A stretch of 64,000 nt of DNA from Marthasterias glacialis. Taxonomy: Eukaryota > Echinodermata > Asteroidea > Forcipulatida > Asteriidae. The translations under genes and the position numbers were made by a program. The DNA lies in NCBI GenBank assembly GCA_911728455.2, contig OU452225.1, positions 3,350,160 to 3,414,159 on the forward strand, in the 5' to 3' direction. A model generated the notes under the pieces. The model had not been told where the DNA came from. It was given only the letters and a program-made list of their open reading frames with translations, and searched no databases. Positions within the stretch are counted from its first letter, which is position 1, and each line of letters starts with the position of its first letter. Shown here one piece after another: positions 13,601 to 22,599 of the stretch.

Positions 13601-16600
13601 TGACTTTCTTTTGTATTATACCAAATACACCACACGCAACAAGCTCCAATAGAAAGAAGAACCTATGTTGGTTTAAAAACAAAGGTAGAGAAAAAGACCC
13701 CCTCACTGCTCTCCAGCCTTTAGTGCATACACTTCATAGTACAGCTAGTTTTTTTTTTACGTATAGTCGACATTTAGTGGGTGCCCAATGCCAGATAGAA
13801 ACTGAATCGGCAGTATTGCACTCCTAGACAGCGGCCGTCTGGCTGAAGGACACCATTTAATTTAAATAGGCACTACATTATTATTAGTTCTAGTTAGGTA
13901 TATTCTGTAAATAAATATTTGTACATAAACCAATGATTTGATCGAAGAAAGCCTCTTCCGTCAATGTAATGTAGGGTAAGCATCTATATTTCTGGTTTAT
14001 TTATTCATTCGTTCAAAATTAAATTGAAACAAGTGGCCCAAAGGCCAAAAGAGCTTCAATGTACAAGGAGTTAAAAACATTACATTTAAATTCTGTTACG
14101 ATCCGAAAATCCCCAAACCATCCGAATGTCGGTTATCCGAAAAATTTGACTTTTCTCAGACGCAACAAAAGATCAAACAAGATCACACTGCTATAAAGAA
14201 CACAAAACAAGTAAGATTTAATGAAATATTACTCTTAAGCCGTTAAAGATAATGATACAAATAAATGTGGATCAAAACTAATTTACAAGGCTAAGAGCAA
14301 ACAATCAAGAATGATCTTACAAAAAGAAAACCCAGAAGATTCTACAGGCGAGAGCTTCACACTACATCGAAGAAACGGCGGACTCCAACTGGAACAGTTC
14401 AGTCCACAAATCGGTGCACAAAAATAAGCTGCCACAAACAACCGGTCTCGAGACGAATAAACACTGCGAAGGCTTGACCGTCGCAAGGGAACCGATGATC
14501 CCAACTTGAACTGCCCTCAGCTCACAAGAAACTGTCTCTCCCGATACACAATTCAGCTTAAACAACTCTCAGTCACTTTTTGACTAAGAAACAGCTACAC
14601 CGCTATGTAGTTTCTTAACACTCTCTGGGGACGCATATATCGAACTTCTCTCAATGCTAGTCCTTAAAAGAATCCAGATTTGCTCTGCCTGTATTTATAC
14701 TAATTCTTAGACCTTCTAGAAAAATCTGATTCTAGACATTCCTATTTAATTTATGCAAAGTCATTATTCCAAGAATCCATGTGCCCTAGAAGTTTCTCAT
14801 TCACAAAAATAATCTTACTACAGCTGGCACTGAGCCAAACATAGAAGGTCACTGGAATTTGGGACACCATGCATAACCGCGTGTGCACCGTACATTGAAG
14901 CTTATGTGTTGTATTATAACAATTCAAATTAAGTTTAAAACAACAATAACAAAAACCAAAGTGGCAAACAAAAAATCGTATATGTATGAGTTGCACAGGC
15001 TCACAAAGGATAAGAAAACAAATATTCAAACATTGGCGTTGATGATTCTAGTTATGGCAGGTTTGGCTGAATTTCTATATCTCTCTTTGTTATGAAAGGG
15101 AACCGTTCAGGAGGCTTGTGGGTTGAATCTAAGAACTCTTGTTCGACTTTTAACCAGAGGAAGTAACAACTATTATCCCTAAAAGATCTATAAAATGGTT
15201 ACAAGAACGACTAATAAGAGATCAACCTAATCATGTGTTATGTGTTTATTGTTATACCCTCGTTACCATTATCAATATTTATGTGATATTGTTATAACCA
15301 TCAGTTGTAAGAGACACACGGATTCAAAATCGAACAACAATTTTTATTTATTTATTATTATTATTATTTTTATTTATTTATTTATTTTTTTTGTGGGGGA
15401 AGGGGGAGCTTATTGTTTATTAAGGTGTTGGTTTCAAGACTGGCCAGCATTTGTCGTATAACCTCTTATGTGATACAAATATAAATATGTTGTTTTCACT
15501 CAGGGTTACCGCAAAAAGAACATGTACATTGCCACGCAGATGCCCATGCCAAACACCAAAGCAGATATTTGGCGTCTGGCGTATGACCACAAGTCAACTT
15601 GTATCGTAATGCTCAACCAGTATGATGAAGGCGATAAGGTAGAGTGCTACGGAAGATTGGGAACCCATGTCTTTGACTTGTCATCATAATATGTTGTTGT
15701 TTTGTTTTGTTTCTGTATTAAGTTATTGTGAACAGTTTTGTGAAATCTTGTGTACTTCAAATCTTTATACAGACCATGTGCCGGTACTGGCCAGAGGCAG
15801 GACCTGTGAAATATGGGAACCTAGTCGTTGAGCTGCTACAGACCGTTGAATACGATGGAGTCATTGGTAACTCGTTCAGCCTGAGGAAGAACGACTCACA
15901 GGTAAATTAAGACTGACTCCGGGGTATGGGTTGATTTACAAATTCCAAATAAAAGTCAAACTATTAAAGGCTTGTTTTGTTACCAATGTTCACCATGATT
16001 GCATAATTATCATTCTTTATCCACATGCGGGTTTTTGGTTTTGGTTTTTGCGGATCTCGAATTATGGAAGTCAGTGTTAAAAAAGCTAACCTTATCACTA
16101 ATTGAAATCAACGTCATATTATCATGAAGGTCCTTTAAAAAAGTGACATAACCCTTGAGTTTGCTACGATCTTCTAGACTGAGGAGTTCTAGTTCTTTCC
16201 AATGCCCAATGAGGCAGAACTTCTCACAATTCATTTGGTGGCACGTCTCTGAACTTTTCCAATGGAGCTGTTAAGACCTTTGGCATCAGGATTCCAGTTA
16301 TACTGGTGAGGCAACGGTGCCTCAGTGTACTATTGACCGGTTAAAATATTATGTACTTGCACTAATCACTGTCTTTTTCAGTCTGAAGCTGCAAGGACCG
16401 TCTGCCAGTTTCAATACTTGGAATGGCCATCTGATCAAGATGTCCCAGCCTCTTTCGAAGGCCTGCTGAAGCTCATCGATCTCACCCAGCAATGGCATAA
16501 AGACGACGAAGGCCCCATCGTAGTCCACTGCAAGTATGTGCTGCTTTATGTATTTCCCAAAATTTAAATCTGCATATTATGAAATAGACCGTATTTTGAC

Positions 16601-18191
16601 CGCATGAGGGCGCTTTTAAGGGCTAATTTTTTTACGTCACAATGGGTGTCTTTGGAACGATAGGTGGCAGCAGACTTACCAGGTAAATTGTCCTTGTTTT
16701 GTAGCTATGAGCATGTGCCCGTTTCCAAGAACAAGGGATATACCTGGCAAGTCTGCTGCCATCTATCGCCCTCGAAAGTCTCCCATTACAGTTTAATATA
16801 TTTTGACTGCCTTTATGTTGTTTCCTTTTGTCCATAGCCAAATAATTTTTTAACAAATAAAAAACTAAAAAAAAAAAAAAAACAGTTTGTTTTACTTGTT
16901 TCGCATCAAGTTAAATTGGTTCACACACGCCCCTCAGGCGGTCAAAAATTCTAGCGAATTTGAGCTTTCTCTCCCATTATATCGACTTACAATGTATCGA
17001 AAACAAGTTTTTAATGATAATAGGCTGCTGCTGTGAAATTAATATAAACACTAACATTGTCACTGTGTGACCAAGAAACCTAGCTTCTAATGAGTGGGGC
17101 CGTTGCCATGTCATCGAAGTGTTTCTAGTTGCTCAGTGTTTATTATGTCAGCTATAAGTAAAGTTACTGGCGTCACTAAATAAAGTTTATTTATATACCG
17201 ACTAGTGATGGACTGGGTCGGTCTGGCGCCTTCTGTGCCTTGATGACACTCCTGGAAAAGTTCAAGGAAGAAAAGGTTGTGAATGTACTCCAAGAGGCCA
17301 TTACTCTTCGTATGGTCAACAACAACATGATGTACTCTTTGGTAAGTTCCTGACAACTATTGGCTCTAGACTCAAATATTTGTTTTATATTATAAACCTT
17401 TCAACACCAGTGCCGAATTTCACAAAACCTGTAAGTATGCGTTTTCTGCTTACGGAGTGACCTTTAGCATAGTTTTGTTTTATCAACAACGCTGACCAAA
17501 GCAAAGCAAAAGACTTGCTAATATACATTGCCGGTGATTTTTGTAATCAGATGAGTAATGCAACAATGCAAATCCACTGTTTATTCTTGATCAATAAAAA
17601 AAATACTCTTTTGCTTAGGCGTGTTTTTCTGGTGTAGTAAGCATATACTTCGTGTCTGGTCAGAGACATTGACATGAAGCTGTCGATAAGGTAAAGGGTT
17701 GACACCTCATTGGTTTCTAGAAGAGAGCTTGATTCCCATCATTGAGCCTTAAAAAGACACTTTAAAAACAAGTTTTAAAAATCTCATACAAAAGTGGTCA
17801 CGTCTTGTGAAAACAGTCACCTCCAAATAATTTACGTCTTCACAGGGATTTAAATGGAGATGTGCGTGTTCGAATTTTGCAAGAAAACGAATCAGTGATG
17901 GGACAATTTTCTTGCACATGGGGTATCTCAAGCAGCTACGATTATATTGTATTAGGAGACTTTTGGGGATGCTTGCTGGCAGCAGATTTGTGAAGCTTTT
18001 GGAATTACGTAGAGTTGTAAATATACCTGGTATCTCTTCTGCTAAAAATCATTAACAATTGGTTGAAATATTAAAATAACTTACATGTTTTTTGCATGTA
18101 ATAGGAACATTATGCAATGTGCTACGATGCAATCCAAGCTTACATGAACAACTCGTCAGAAGACACCATCTACGAGAACCTGAATGGTTGA
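1437..18191 (+). CDS. Gene A: receptor-type protein tyrosine phosphatase, cytoplasmic half (16 exons, 5' part outside window)
   Basis: The exons join in frame into about 618 codons that make a juxtamembrane wedge, PTP domain D1, PTP domain D2 and a short tail ending at TGA 18189-18191. D1 carries every catalytic element: [17 protein letters not shown] and the QTVEQY Q-loop. It should hydrolyse phosphotyrosine on the cytoplasmic face of the membrane. D2 reads KNRF, WPS, HCNDGLGRSG and MMYSLEHY, so the Tyr, Asp and Gln positions needed for catalysis are replaced, and it is probably regulatory. Exon lengths and phases are mutually consistent throughout, and every junction is GT-AG. The tail ends DTIYENLNG. 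The transmembrane and ectodomain exons lie upstream of the window; the gene B paralogue suggests what they may look like. The family call is firm. The subtype is uncertain: D1 is generic RPTP, and the tail recalls PTPRA/PTPRJ-type tails. Confidence 0.93.
1992..2392 (-). mobile_element. tRNA-derived SINE with AAT-repeat tail
   Basis: On the minus strand the element begins with a tRNA-Leu/Ser-like head containing GTGGCCGAACGGATAAGA (A-box-like). It continues through a conserved body and ends in an AGCGCTATATAAA-type 3' segment followed by an ATT repeat. The whole block is absent from the duplicated copy, which reads straight through at about 62061, so the borders are defined by comparison. No ORF is expected. 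Confidence 0.82.
2879..2966 (+). CDS. Gene A exon: start of D1 with the KNRY phosphotyrosine loop
   Basis: The exon is 88 bp, starts at a codon boundary and carries one base into the next exon. It encodes [14 protein letters not shown] followed by KNRYANVIA, the conserved pTyr-recognition loop of classical PTP domains. The joining codon T+AT completes the Tyr of the IAYDH motif. Confidence 0.93.
3055..3521. mobile_element. TTAA-flanked MITE, gene A copy only
   Basis: Flanked by TTAA at 3051-3054 and 3522-3525. The ends are imperfect inverted repeats: CTCTTCGAGCAGCCAC against GTGGCTGCTCTGAGGG. The duplicated copy has a single clean TTAA at 62635-62638, so this is a precise TTAA-target insertion made after the duplication. 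No transposase is encoded. Confidence 0.88.
3939..4015 (+). CDS. Gene A exon: D1 DYINA region
   Basis: The exon is 77 bp and completes [11 protein letters not shown]. It then encodes [11 protein letters not shown], the conserved SDYINANYIDG motif of PTP domains. It ends at a codon boundary before gtaaga. By eye it is identical in nucleotide sequence to 63048-63124 of gene B. Confidence 0.93.
4065..4490. mobile_element. Hairpin/TIR MITE cluster in intron
   Basis: The left part (about 4070-4200) is a long foldback: GAAAGATGGAATGTTCCATT returns inverted after GAGGCGAAGCC. The right part has 40-bp class inverted repeats (TTATATAACATCCAAGTAGATC against GGATCTGCTTGGGTGTTAT). Both parts are also present in gene B at about 63175-63600, so they predate the duplication. 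Confidence 0.72.
4761..4797 (+). CDS. Gene A micro-exon: D1 [12 protein letters not shown]
   Basis: A 37-bp micro-exon encoding the YIATQGP-type strand, here YIASQ, with one base carried over to make the Gly of the next exon. The acceptor is tttttttacag. The matching gene B micro-exon at 63850-63886 encodes AP in place of TQ. Confidence 0.9.
5224..5321 (+). CDS. Gene A exon: D1 DIWRMIWQ segment
   Basis: The exon is 98 bp. It encodes [18 protein letters not shown] followed by [12 protein letters not shown], the conserved core helix and strand of D1 (family pattern DFWRMIWE...IVMLT). It ends at a codon boundary before gtaact. Confidence 0.93.
5722..5841 (+). CDS. Gene A exon: D1 KCLQYWAD segment
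   Basis: The exon is 120 bp (40 codons) with symmetric phase 0. It encodes [18 protein letters not shown] and the following strands. The family usually has KCxxYWP at this point; here the Pro is Ala. Confidence 0.92.
5943..6015 (-). repeat. tRNA-like sequence (SINE head or pseudo-tRNA)
   Basis: On the minus strand the sequence reads GGATAGCC...TAGAGCGTTGGTACG...AAGTCCAAATCCCGCC, with A- and B-box-like elements and tRNA-like spacing. The B box is imperfect and the ends do not pair as a clean acceptor stem, so a SINE head or decayed tRNA copy is more likely than a working tRNA. Confidence 0.5.
6120..6290. repeat. Low-complexity homopolymer patches in gene A intron
   Basis: C-run at about 6126-6138, T-runs and a G-run at about 6270-6284. 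Nothing coding was seen in the remainder of the 5842-6584 intron apart from the tRNA-like sequence. Confidence 0.7.
6585..6736 (+). CDS. Gene A exon: D1 WPD loop up to the catalytic Cys
   Basis: The exon is 152 bp. It encodes [18 protein letters not shown] and ends VMIHC plus two bases (AG). The general-acid Asp of the WPD loop is present, but the usual HGVP that follows is replaced by MKPP. The Ser after the catalytic Cys is completed across the intron (AG+T). Confidence 0.94.
7341..7462. mobile_element. Foldback MITE in gene A intron
   Basis: AGGTTTTTAACTATTG...GGCCTGGTGGC returns inverted as GGCCACCAGGACCC...CAATAGTTAAAAACC around a GAGCCGAAGGCGAGG centre. The element is almost entirely hairpin and has no ORF. 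Confidence 0.75.
8479..8614 (+). CDS. Gene A exon: D1 P-loop ([10 protein letters not shown]) and Q-loop start
   Basis: The exon is 136 bp. With the previous exon it gives [18 protein letters not shown], the intact PTP signature motif. It continues through [15 protein letters not shown] to IKTVQTV, so the first catalytic Gln is present. The acceptor is gtaatcag. The 1.7-kb intron before it holds repeats. Confidence 0.95.
9297..9425 (+). CDS. Gene A exon: D1 C-terminal helices
   Basis: The exon is 129 bp, phase 0. It begins [15 protein letters not shown], which completes the QTVEQY Q-loop, and then runs into the D1-D2 linker ([19 protein letters not shown]). Confidence 0.93.
9430..9790 (+). 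mobile_element. 3' tail of a non-LTR retrotransposon (L2/CR1-like)
   Basis: Near 9565-9650 the + strand reads WNDLPHT..., then [13 protein letters not shown] in the next frame, the typical C-terminal end of LINE ORF2. It is followed by a GGCGCTCAACAAATGCCC-type 3' end and an ATTG repeat. It is truncated and frameshifted. Confidence 0.6.
9912..10011 (+). CDS. Gene A exon: D1-D2 linker and D2 KNRF loop
   Basis: The exon is 100 bp. It encodes [18 protein letters not shown] and then [14 protein letters not shown] is the D2 version of the pTyr loop with Tyr replaced by Phe, the first sign of a catalytically degenerate D2. One base is carried over. Confidence 0.9.
10506..12869. mobile_element. Long-TIR foldback element in gene A intron
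   Basis: The two arms (about 10506-11150 and 12275-12869) are inverted copies of each other, beginning TAGTGTTCCTTCGTTTTG on both sides. The outer 350 bp are about 95 percent identical by eye, and similarity continues inward to the CTGGTAAAGC motif. Each end carries TA, consistent with a TA target site. The core holds a 51-bp minisatellite and about 500 bp of other sequence. No transposase is seen. The outer limits could extend a few bases further. Confidence 0.85.
11150..11745 (-). repeat. 51-bp minisatellite, about 11 units
   Basis: The unit is about 51 bp (TTCGTCCATGATGATATTCA is its core), repeated about 11 times with point variants. Because 51 is divisible by 3, long ORFs open on both strands. 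The minus strand reads a 17-residue repeat [17 protein letters not shown] over 243 codons, the longest ORF in the window. It has no splice or promoter support, so I treat the ORF as a by-product of the repeat. Confidence 0.88.
13038..13114 (+). CDS. Gene A exon: D2 NYINGTYLP
   Basis: The exon is 77 bp. It encodes [18 protein letters not shown] and then YINGTYLP, parallel to the D1 DYINA exon and of the same length and phase. The intron before it (10012-13037) contains the long foldback element. Confidence 0.9.
13225..13410. repeat. Tandem duplication of about 100 bp
   Basis: Two imperfect copies share CACTGCCGTCAAC, GCATAAAAGTCAT and CATTGTACTGCTTA. They lie in the gene A intron 13115-15503. 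Confidence 0.75.
14094..14921. mobile_element. Solo LTR, about 828 bp
   Basis: It begins TGTTACG and ends TATAACA, giving TGTTA/TAACA inverted ends. It is flanked by ATTC on both sides (14090-14093 and 14922-14925), as expected of a 4-bp target-site duplication. A TATAAATA box on the minus strand near 14690 hints at minus orientation. No internal retroviral-type sequence adjoins it. Confidence 0.7.
15340..15400. repeat. AT-rich TTA/TTTA microsatellite
   Basis: Run of TTATTTATTA-type units with a T-run, in the intron upstream of the exon at 15504. Confidence 0.8.
15504..15638 (+). CDS. Gene A exon: D2 YIATQ to IVMLNQ
   Basis: The exon is 135 bp, phase 0. It encodes [16 protein letters not shown], then [20 protein letters not shown]. 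It is the D2 equivalent of the two D1 exons at 4761 and 5224. Confidence 0.93.
15773..15901 (+). CDS. Gene A exon: D2 CRYWPEAG segment
   Basis: The exon is 129 bp, phase 0. It encodes [20 protein letters not shown], the D2 counterpart of the KCLQYW exon. Here the family Pro is kept (YWPE). Confidence 0.92.
16382..16533 (+). CDS. Gene A exon: D2 degenerate WPD loop up to Cys
   Basis: The exon is 152 bp, exactly the length of the D1 WPD exon. It encodes [19 protein letters not shown] and ends IVVHC plus AA. The general-acid Asp of WPD is Ser (WPS), which should abolish normal catalysis in D2. Confidence 0.93.
16641..16787. mobile_element. GCAGCAGACTT-family MITE
   Basis: Ends AATGGG and CCCATT. 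Internal inverted repeats are GGCAGCAGACTTACCAGGTA and TACCTGGCAAGTCTGCTGCC. It lies in the intron between the two D2 P-loop exons. Confidence 0.8.
17206..17341 (+). CDS. Gene A exon: D2 altered P-loop (HCNDGLGRSG)
   Basis: The exon is 136 bp. Joined across the intron, the P-loop reads [18 protein letters not shown]. Cys and Arg are kept, but Ser-Ala after Cys is Asn-Asp. The exon ends NNNMMYSL, so the first Q-loop Gln is Tyr. Confidence 0.93.
18105..18191 (+). CDS. Gene A last exon: D2 C-terminus and YENL tail
   Basis: The exon is 87 bp. It encodes [14 protein letters not shown], then [14 protein letters not shown] and TGA at 18189-18191. The Q-loop Gln of QY is His here. The short tail places a Tyr in a YxNx context. 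PTPRA has a Grb2-binding Tyr near its C-terminus in a similar context, so this is a plausible docking site; that role is inference. Confidence 0.92.
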   Translation, partial: EHYAMCYDAIQAYMNNSSEDTIYENLNG

Positions 18192-18900
18192 TTCCTTTAC
18201 TCCGAGACAAGAGGACTCGCCCAACGCCACAGAACAAAATAAGCTAAAACATTGGAGTAGATGTTGTTAAGTCAAAGTACATTTTATTCTCTATAGATCA
18301 GCTTCCTGCACTCCTTCGCTTGAAACTGTATAAAAATACAGGTGACACAAAAGAGTTGATCTGGTTACAACTTTTCACCCCAAACTACCCAAGCTTTCAT
18401 CTTTACCCAATGACATGATGGATATCCTTCACCCCTCAAACAGGTCACGTTCAGCAATCCCTGAACACCCCATGGTCGCCTTCGTCGCCCCAAAACCTGG
18501 GTGATACTTACGTGAGGGTCAAACTCTCCCGATACAGGCCAAGCCCCCCTCCCCCACCCCCACAAGACAGATATGGCTGTCGTAATTGCATCCGCCCTAC
18601 ACGTAAAACATGTCCGTACATCAAACATGCACTGAAAGTGAAGAGTCACAGCACTGCCTTCACATACAGTGTTTAAGACTAACTCCCAATGTGACACACC
18701 CAATGTAGTCTACGTCATATCTTGAAAGAGACGCGGACTTTACAGTATGTGGGAGACACTGAGACCAAACTCTGTCTTTGCTTTGCGAACCATGTCTCTT
18801 TCATAAAAACCAAGAAACAGTACCCTGTATCCATCCCTGTTAAATTATCTCATACTTGTCTATGATCTCTGCTTTCATACTTTACTTTCACTATGCAGAT
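18192..18900 (+). other. Gene A 3' untranslated region (extent unknown)
   Basis: Begins directly after the TGA. I see no intron signs or ORF of interest. A C-rich patch lies at about 18540-18565. No convincing AATAAA follows closely, so the cleavage site is not assigned; AATAAA at 20782-20787 is one distant option. Confidence 0.5.
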
Positions 18901-19499
18901 TCCGGCTCTGCAAACATTATATTGCTGTGCATTTACCTTAATTTATATGTTGTCTTTATTTTCATACTTTTACTATAACATGCAGATACCGATTCTGCAA
19001 AGCTTCCAACTTGCAAAACTGCTTATCATCTGTTTACTCTTTTTCAAATTTCTCCTTTCATGCAGATCCCGGTTTGCCGTACTTCTGCATCACTATGCTT
19101 TACTTGCTAAATCTGTCATTATTGACCAATCCTACTTTTAGAGTTTAATCTATTCAATAGTGATTTCATTTTGTCTCCAATTACCTCTATATTTAGGGTG
19201 TTGTCCCTTTCCTATGTTACACTTTCTTCAATATGAGTAATTAATCCTGTCCATTTTTATATCCGCAGTTTCCACGATGCAGCTCGTCCTATTGTTTGGT
19301 TCAGTAATACCCCTTTTGTACTGTGCAACATTGCTCTTGCCTTTGTCCAAACTGTTTTACTCTGATTGGTCAGGTGCTATCCCTTTGTCTGTAATGTATG
19401 TAAATACTTTGGTTGGCTATAATTTCCGCGCTTATTTCTGGATCCCTTACCATAATTTCCTTCCCCCCTTTTCTGTAAATGGATCTGTGTTTATGTCTG

Positions 19500-19745
19500 T
19501 GCATGTTTGTGGCTCTAACGAAGATCCAGTTTGTATCGAAAGCTAAGGCTATCACCCGTACTACTCTTATAAAATACCTGTAAAGAGTACAATGGTTAAA
19601 ATGTGTGATTTGTTTACTGTATGATTTGTATCTTCGCTTTAAATTTTAATTATATATTTTGTCATGTTTTTTTTTGTCGTGACTTGGAACAGAGTCTCGT
19701 ACACTAGATAGATGGCGCGTTATAAATGCCTTATTATTATTTGTA
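19500..19745 (+). mobile_element. 3' fragment of a retroelement with TTATT tail
   Basis: Contains CTAACGAAGATCCAG...ATCGAAAGC (19515-19543) and ends in GGCGCGTTATAAATGCC followed by TTATTATTATT, a typical non-LTR or SINE 3' end. The coding part is not recognisable. The upstream ORF at 19277-19546 is hydrophobic, with no recognised family. Confidence 0.5.
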
Positions 19746-20734
19746 TGATTAAGTCAACGGATAAATAATTTATCATGACATCAAGTACATACTGACATGG
19801 CGGCGGTTTTTGTGTGTCTTGTATCCATTCATTAATTTACCCGTTTTCTCGCCAAGAAAGACACTCTGTATGATTTCTTTATGACGTAGTTTTAAAGCAG
19901 TCAGACATGTTCATATTCAATGCGTTGCTTTCAAAAATATCTAGTTAAAAAAAAATAGGTGACAAACTTAAGGGCATATTTGTTTATTTTTTCGTTTACA
20001 ATTTGCCTTAACGACCCATAAACGGGGCGCTTCAATGCTGTTGACAGCATTAAACTCTAACCCGTGGCCGCCAAGCTTCATAAAAACCTTTCATTTTAAT
20101 GAAAGCCAGAACAATGTATAACTTTGTTTTTTCTTATTTTTGTTTTTGTCTTTACAAATACAACGGTTGTCGCCTTCGCGGAAAACTCAAAGTATAACTT
20201 GATTTCTATCTATCCCAATAAGGTATGGCGACATAATCACAGGTGACCAAACAAATCGGTATAGCTAATATTCAAGAATGTTTCTCCAGTGTTCAATTCG
20301 AGTCAATTCATTTCATTTCGAAAACTTGATTCTTCCTAGATTAGACAATTTTAAGAGAGTGGACAGCTCCATATTAAAAAAAGGCTATAAAAAATGATAG
20401 GTTAGTTCTTAAAAGATGGAAAAAGCACAATAACAAGAAGTACAAATTTACATTGACCTATTTACATATAAAAACATCCTAAGTCAATATCGAATTTATA
20501 TTTACTGTACACGAACAGGGAAAGTTACTTTGCACACACTAAGTGCCTAGTAAGTGTCCAGTAAAACTTCATGGCATTGCACATTTTGTGTAATCCAGAA
20601 TCTGCTTCTAATTTAATTTACTTTTTTTTTTTTGAAAAAAAAGAAAAAGAATGAAAGCATTTCAACGCAGTGGGCACTATTTACACAGGCTGCACTTCAT
20701 ATCATGTGCAGATCAAACCACAGTAGTTAGTGAC

Positions 20735-22150
20735 ATATTGACGTGTACAGACTCTTATTTCCTCAGTAAGCAAAACATAATAATAAATACATTGAATAGT
20801 AATACAAGCACACACAAAAAACTTTAACTAAAGTTACAACTTTAGATATTAAATTAGGTTTTTCAAGAGAAAAACTCATGTCTGCCTTAGTTCTTTCAGT
20901 GGCATGTGAAGTGATGTATAGAATGAAAGTGTGTGCATTTGCTTTGACTATTGTCTACATATAATTTGTATTTTTGTCATATCATTTATCGAAATATTAT
21001 TTTTCTAGTAAAGATACTCAGATGGCGTGTGCTTGTTTTATTACACACTGTGCGTGTGTGTCTGTGTTAATGATATAACCCGGAGTGCTGTATCAGAGTC
21101 GACACAATATAAATTATCTGTAATGCTTTAGAAAATAATGTACTTTGAATTAAAAACATGTAAAGGCAAGAAAATAAGCAATACGATTCCTTTGGTGAGG
21201 ATTTGCACAAACTCAACACAATACATTGCTTTACAGTGATACTGCAGTGATGGCGATGAGTAAATTATCCAGTTGAAGACAGATACACAATGCTCTTTGC
21301 AATGTTGAAAACAAAGAGTTATTGTAGATCTTAGATAGAAGCACGAAGGTTGCTGATTTTATTTCCTGTCATTTTATGTGCGCCCTGGTTGCAGCTGAGT
21401 TTTACTTCTGTCTAAGTTAACAAAATGTGCTTAGAGTTACTCCGTACATTAAACAGAACATGTTGGCCTGTGCAAACTCTTATTTCCTCAGTAGGCAAGC
21501 AGGAAAATACTGATTTGCATGCTCAGGGATAACTTTTGGTCATTGGGAGACTTCAACTTGCTATAATTATATCAAACTCATATCTACCGTAGTTCTTTCA
21601 GTGTCGTGAAGTAATGTATGGAAAGTAAGTATGACTTTGATTAACTTCTACATACAATTTTAATTATTAATCGCAATATTATTTTTCTAGCAAAGATACT
21701 CAGATGATGTGTGTTTGTTTAATACACACTGTAAGTGTGTGTTTGTGTTAATATTATAACCTGGAGTGCTGTATCAGAGTCGACACATTCTTTTAATGAT
21801 TTTAGAAAATAACGTACTTTGAATTAAATACATGTAAAGGGAAGAAGATAAGTAATGCGATTCTTTTGGTGAGAATTTGCACAAAACTCCCCACGTTCCA
21901 ACACAATACATTGCTTTACAGTGGTGCTGCTGTGATGACGACGAGCAAATTATCCACTTGAAGACAGATACACAATGCTCTTTGCAATGTTGGAAACAAA
22001 AAAGTTATTCTAGCTTCTTAAATAAGTTTTAGATATCAGAAACACGAAAGTTGTGTAATGATAAACTTCCTGCCATTTTTTTGCGCACCCTGGTTGCAGC
22101 TGAATTTTTACTTCTGTCAGAACATGCGTTTAATTCTGTTATGAGTTTGC
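20735..22150 (+). repeat. Tandem direct duplication of about 0.7 kb
   Basis: Unit 1 (about 20735-21440) and unit 2 (about 21460-22150) share long blocks such as GGAGTGCTGTATCAGAGTCG, GAAGACAGATACACAATGCT and CTTATTTCCTCAGTA, in the same order and orientation, offset by about 700-730 bp. No protein is seen. Position downstream of gene A leaves open a long 3' UTR or regulatory sequence. Confidence 0.85.
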
Positions 22151-22361
22151 ATTATTATGTTAATACACATAAGAGCATTTTTAAATCAACTTTGACATAT
22201 GTAGATGGATCAGTTAAAAACAAATTACTATTTCAACAAACTTGGCTGGCTATCACCAGAATGTTTGAAGTTGAATGTTTTATTCTCAGACGGTTCAAAT
22301 ATTCCTTATCACGGCATCATATTTAGAAAGCAATATTTTTGTTTAAACTCAAAGAATGGGT

Positions 22362-22592
22362 TAGTGAGGTACAGAATGTAATAAACCTCTTCTATTCAGA
22401 GGTATGTTGTAAACAGCTAAGAGGTATACTATATAGTAATCCTCTTCTAGGAGGCACATTATGTAAACAACCTCTTTTGAAAGGTGCATTATGTAACAAA
22501 TCTCTTCTATGAGGTACATTACGTAATAAACAGCTTTTGGAGATACATTATGTAATAACCCTCTTCTAGGAGGTACATTATGCAATAAACGT
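22362..22592. repeat. Minisatellite with CCTCTTCTAGGAGG hairpin units
   Basis: About seven units of roughly 30-36 bp contain CTCTTCTAGGAGGTACATTA and TGTAATAAAC. Each unit can fold on CCTCTTCTAGGAGG, and several carry AATAAA. Confidence 0.85.
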
Positions 22593-22599
22593 TAGAGCA

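Noticed and set aside
19277..19546. Hydrophobic 89-codon ORF as a small membrane protein
   Set aside because: It overlaps a retroelement tail and has no splice, conservation or family support.
22362..22592. CRISPR-like regular repeats
   Set aside because: Units are contiguous and variable with no spacer structure; the genome is eukaryotic.
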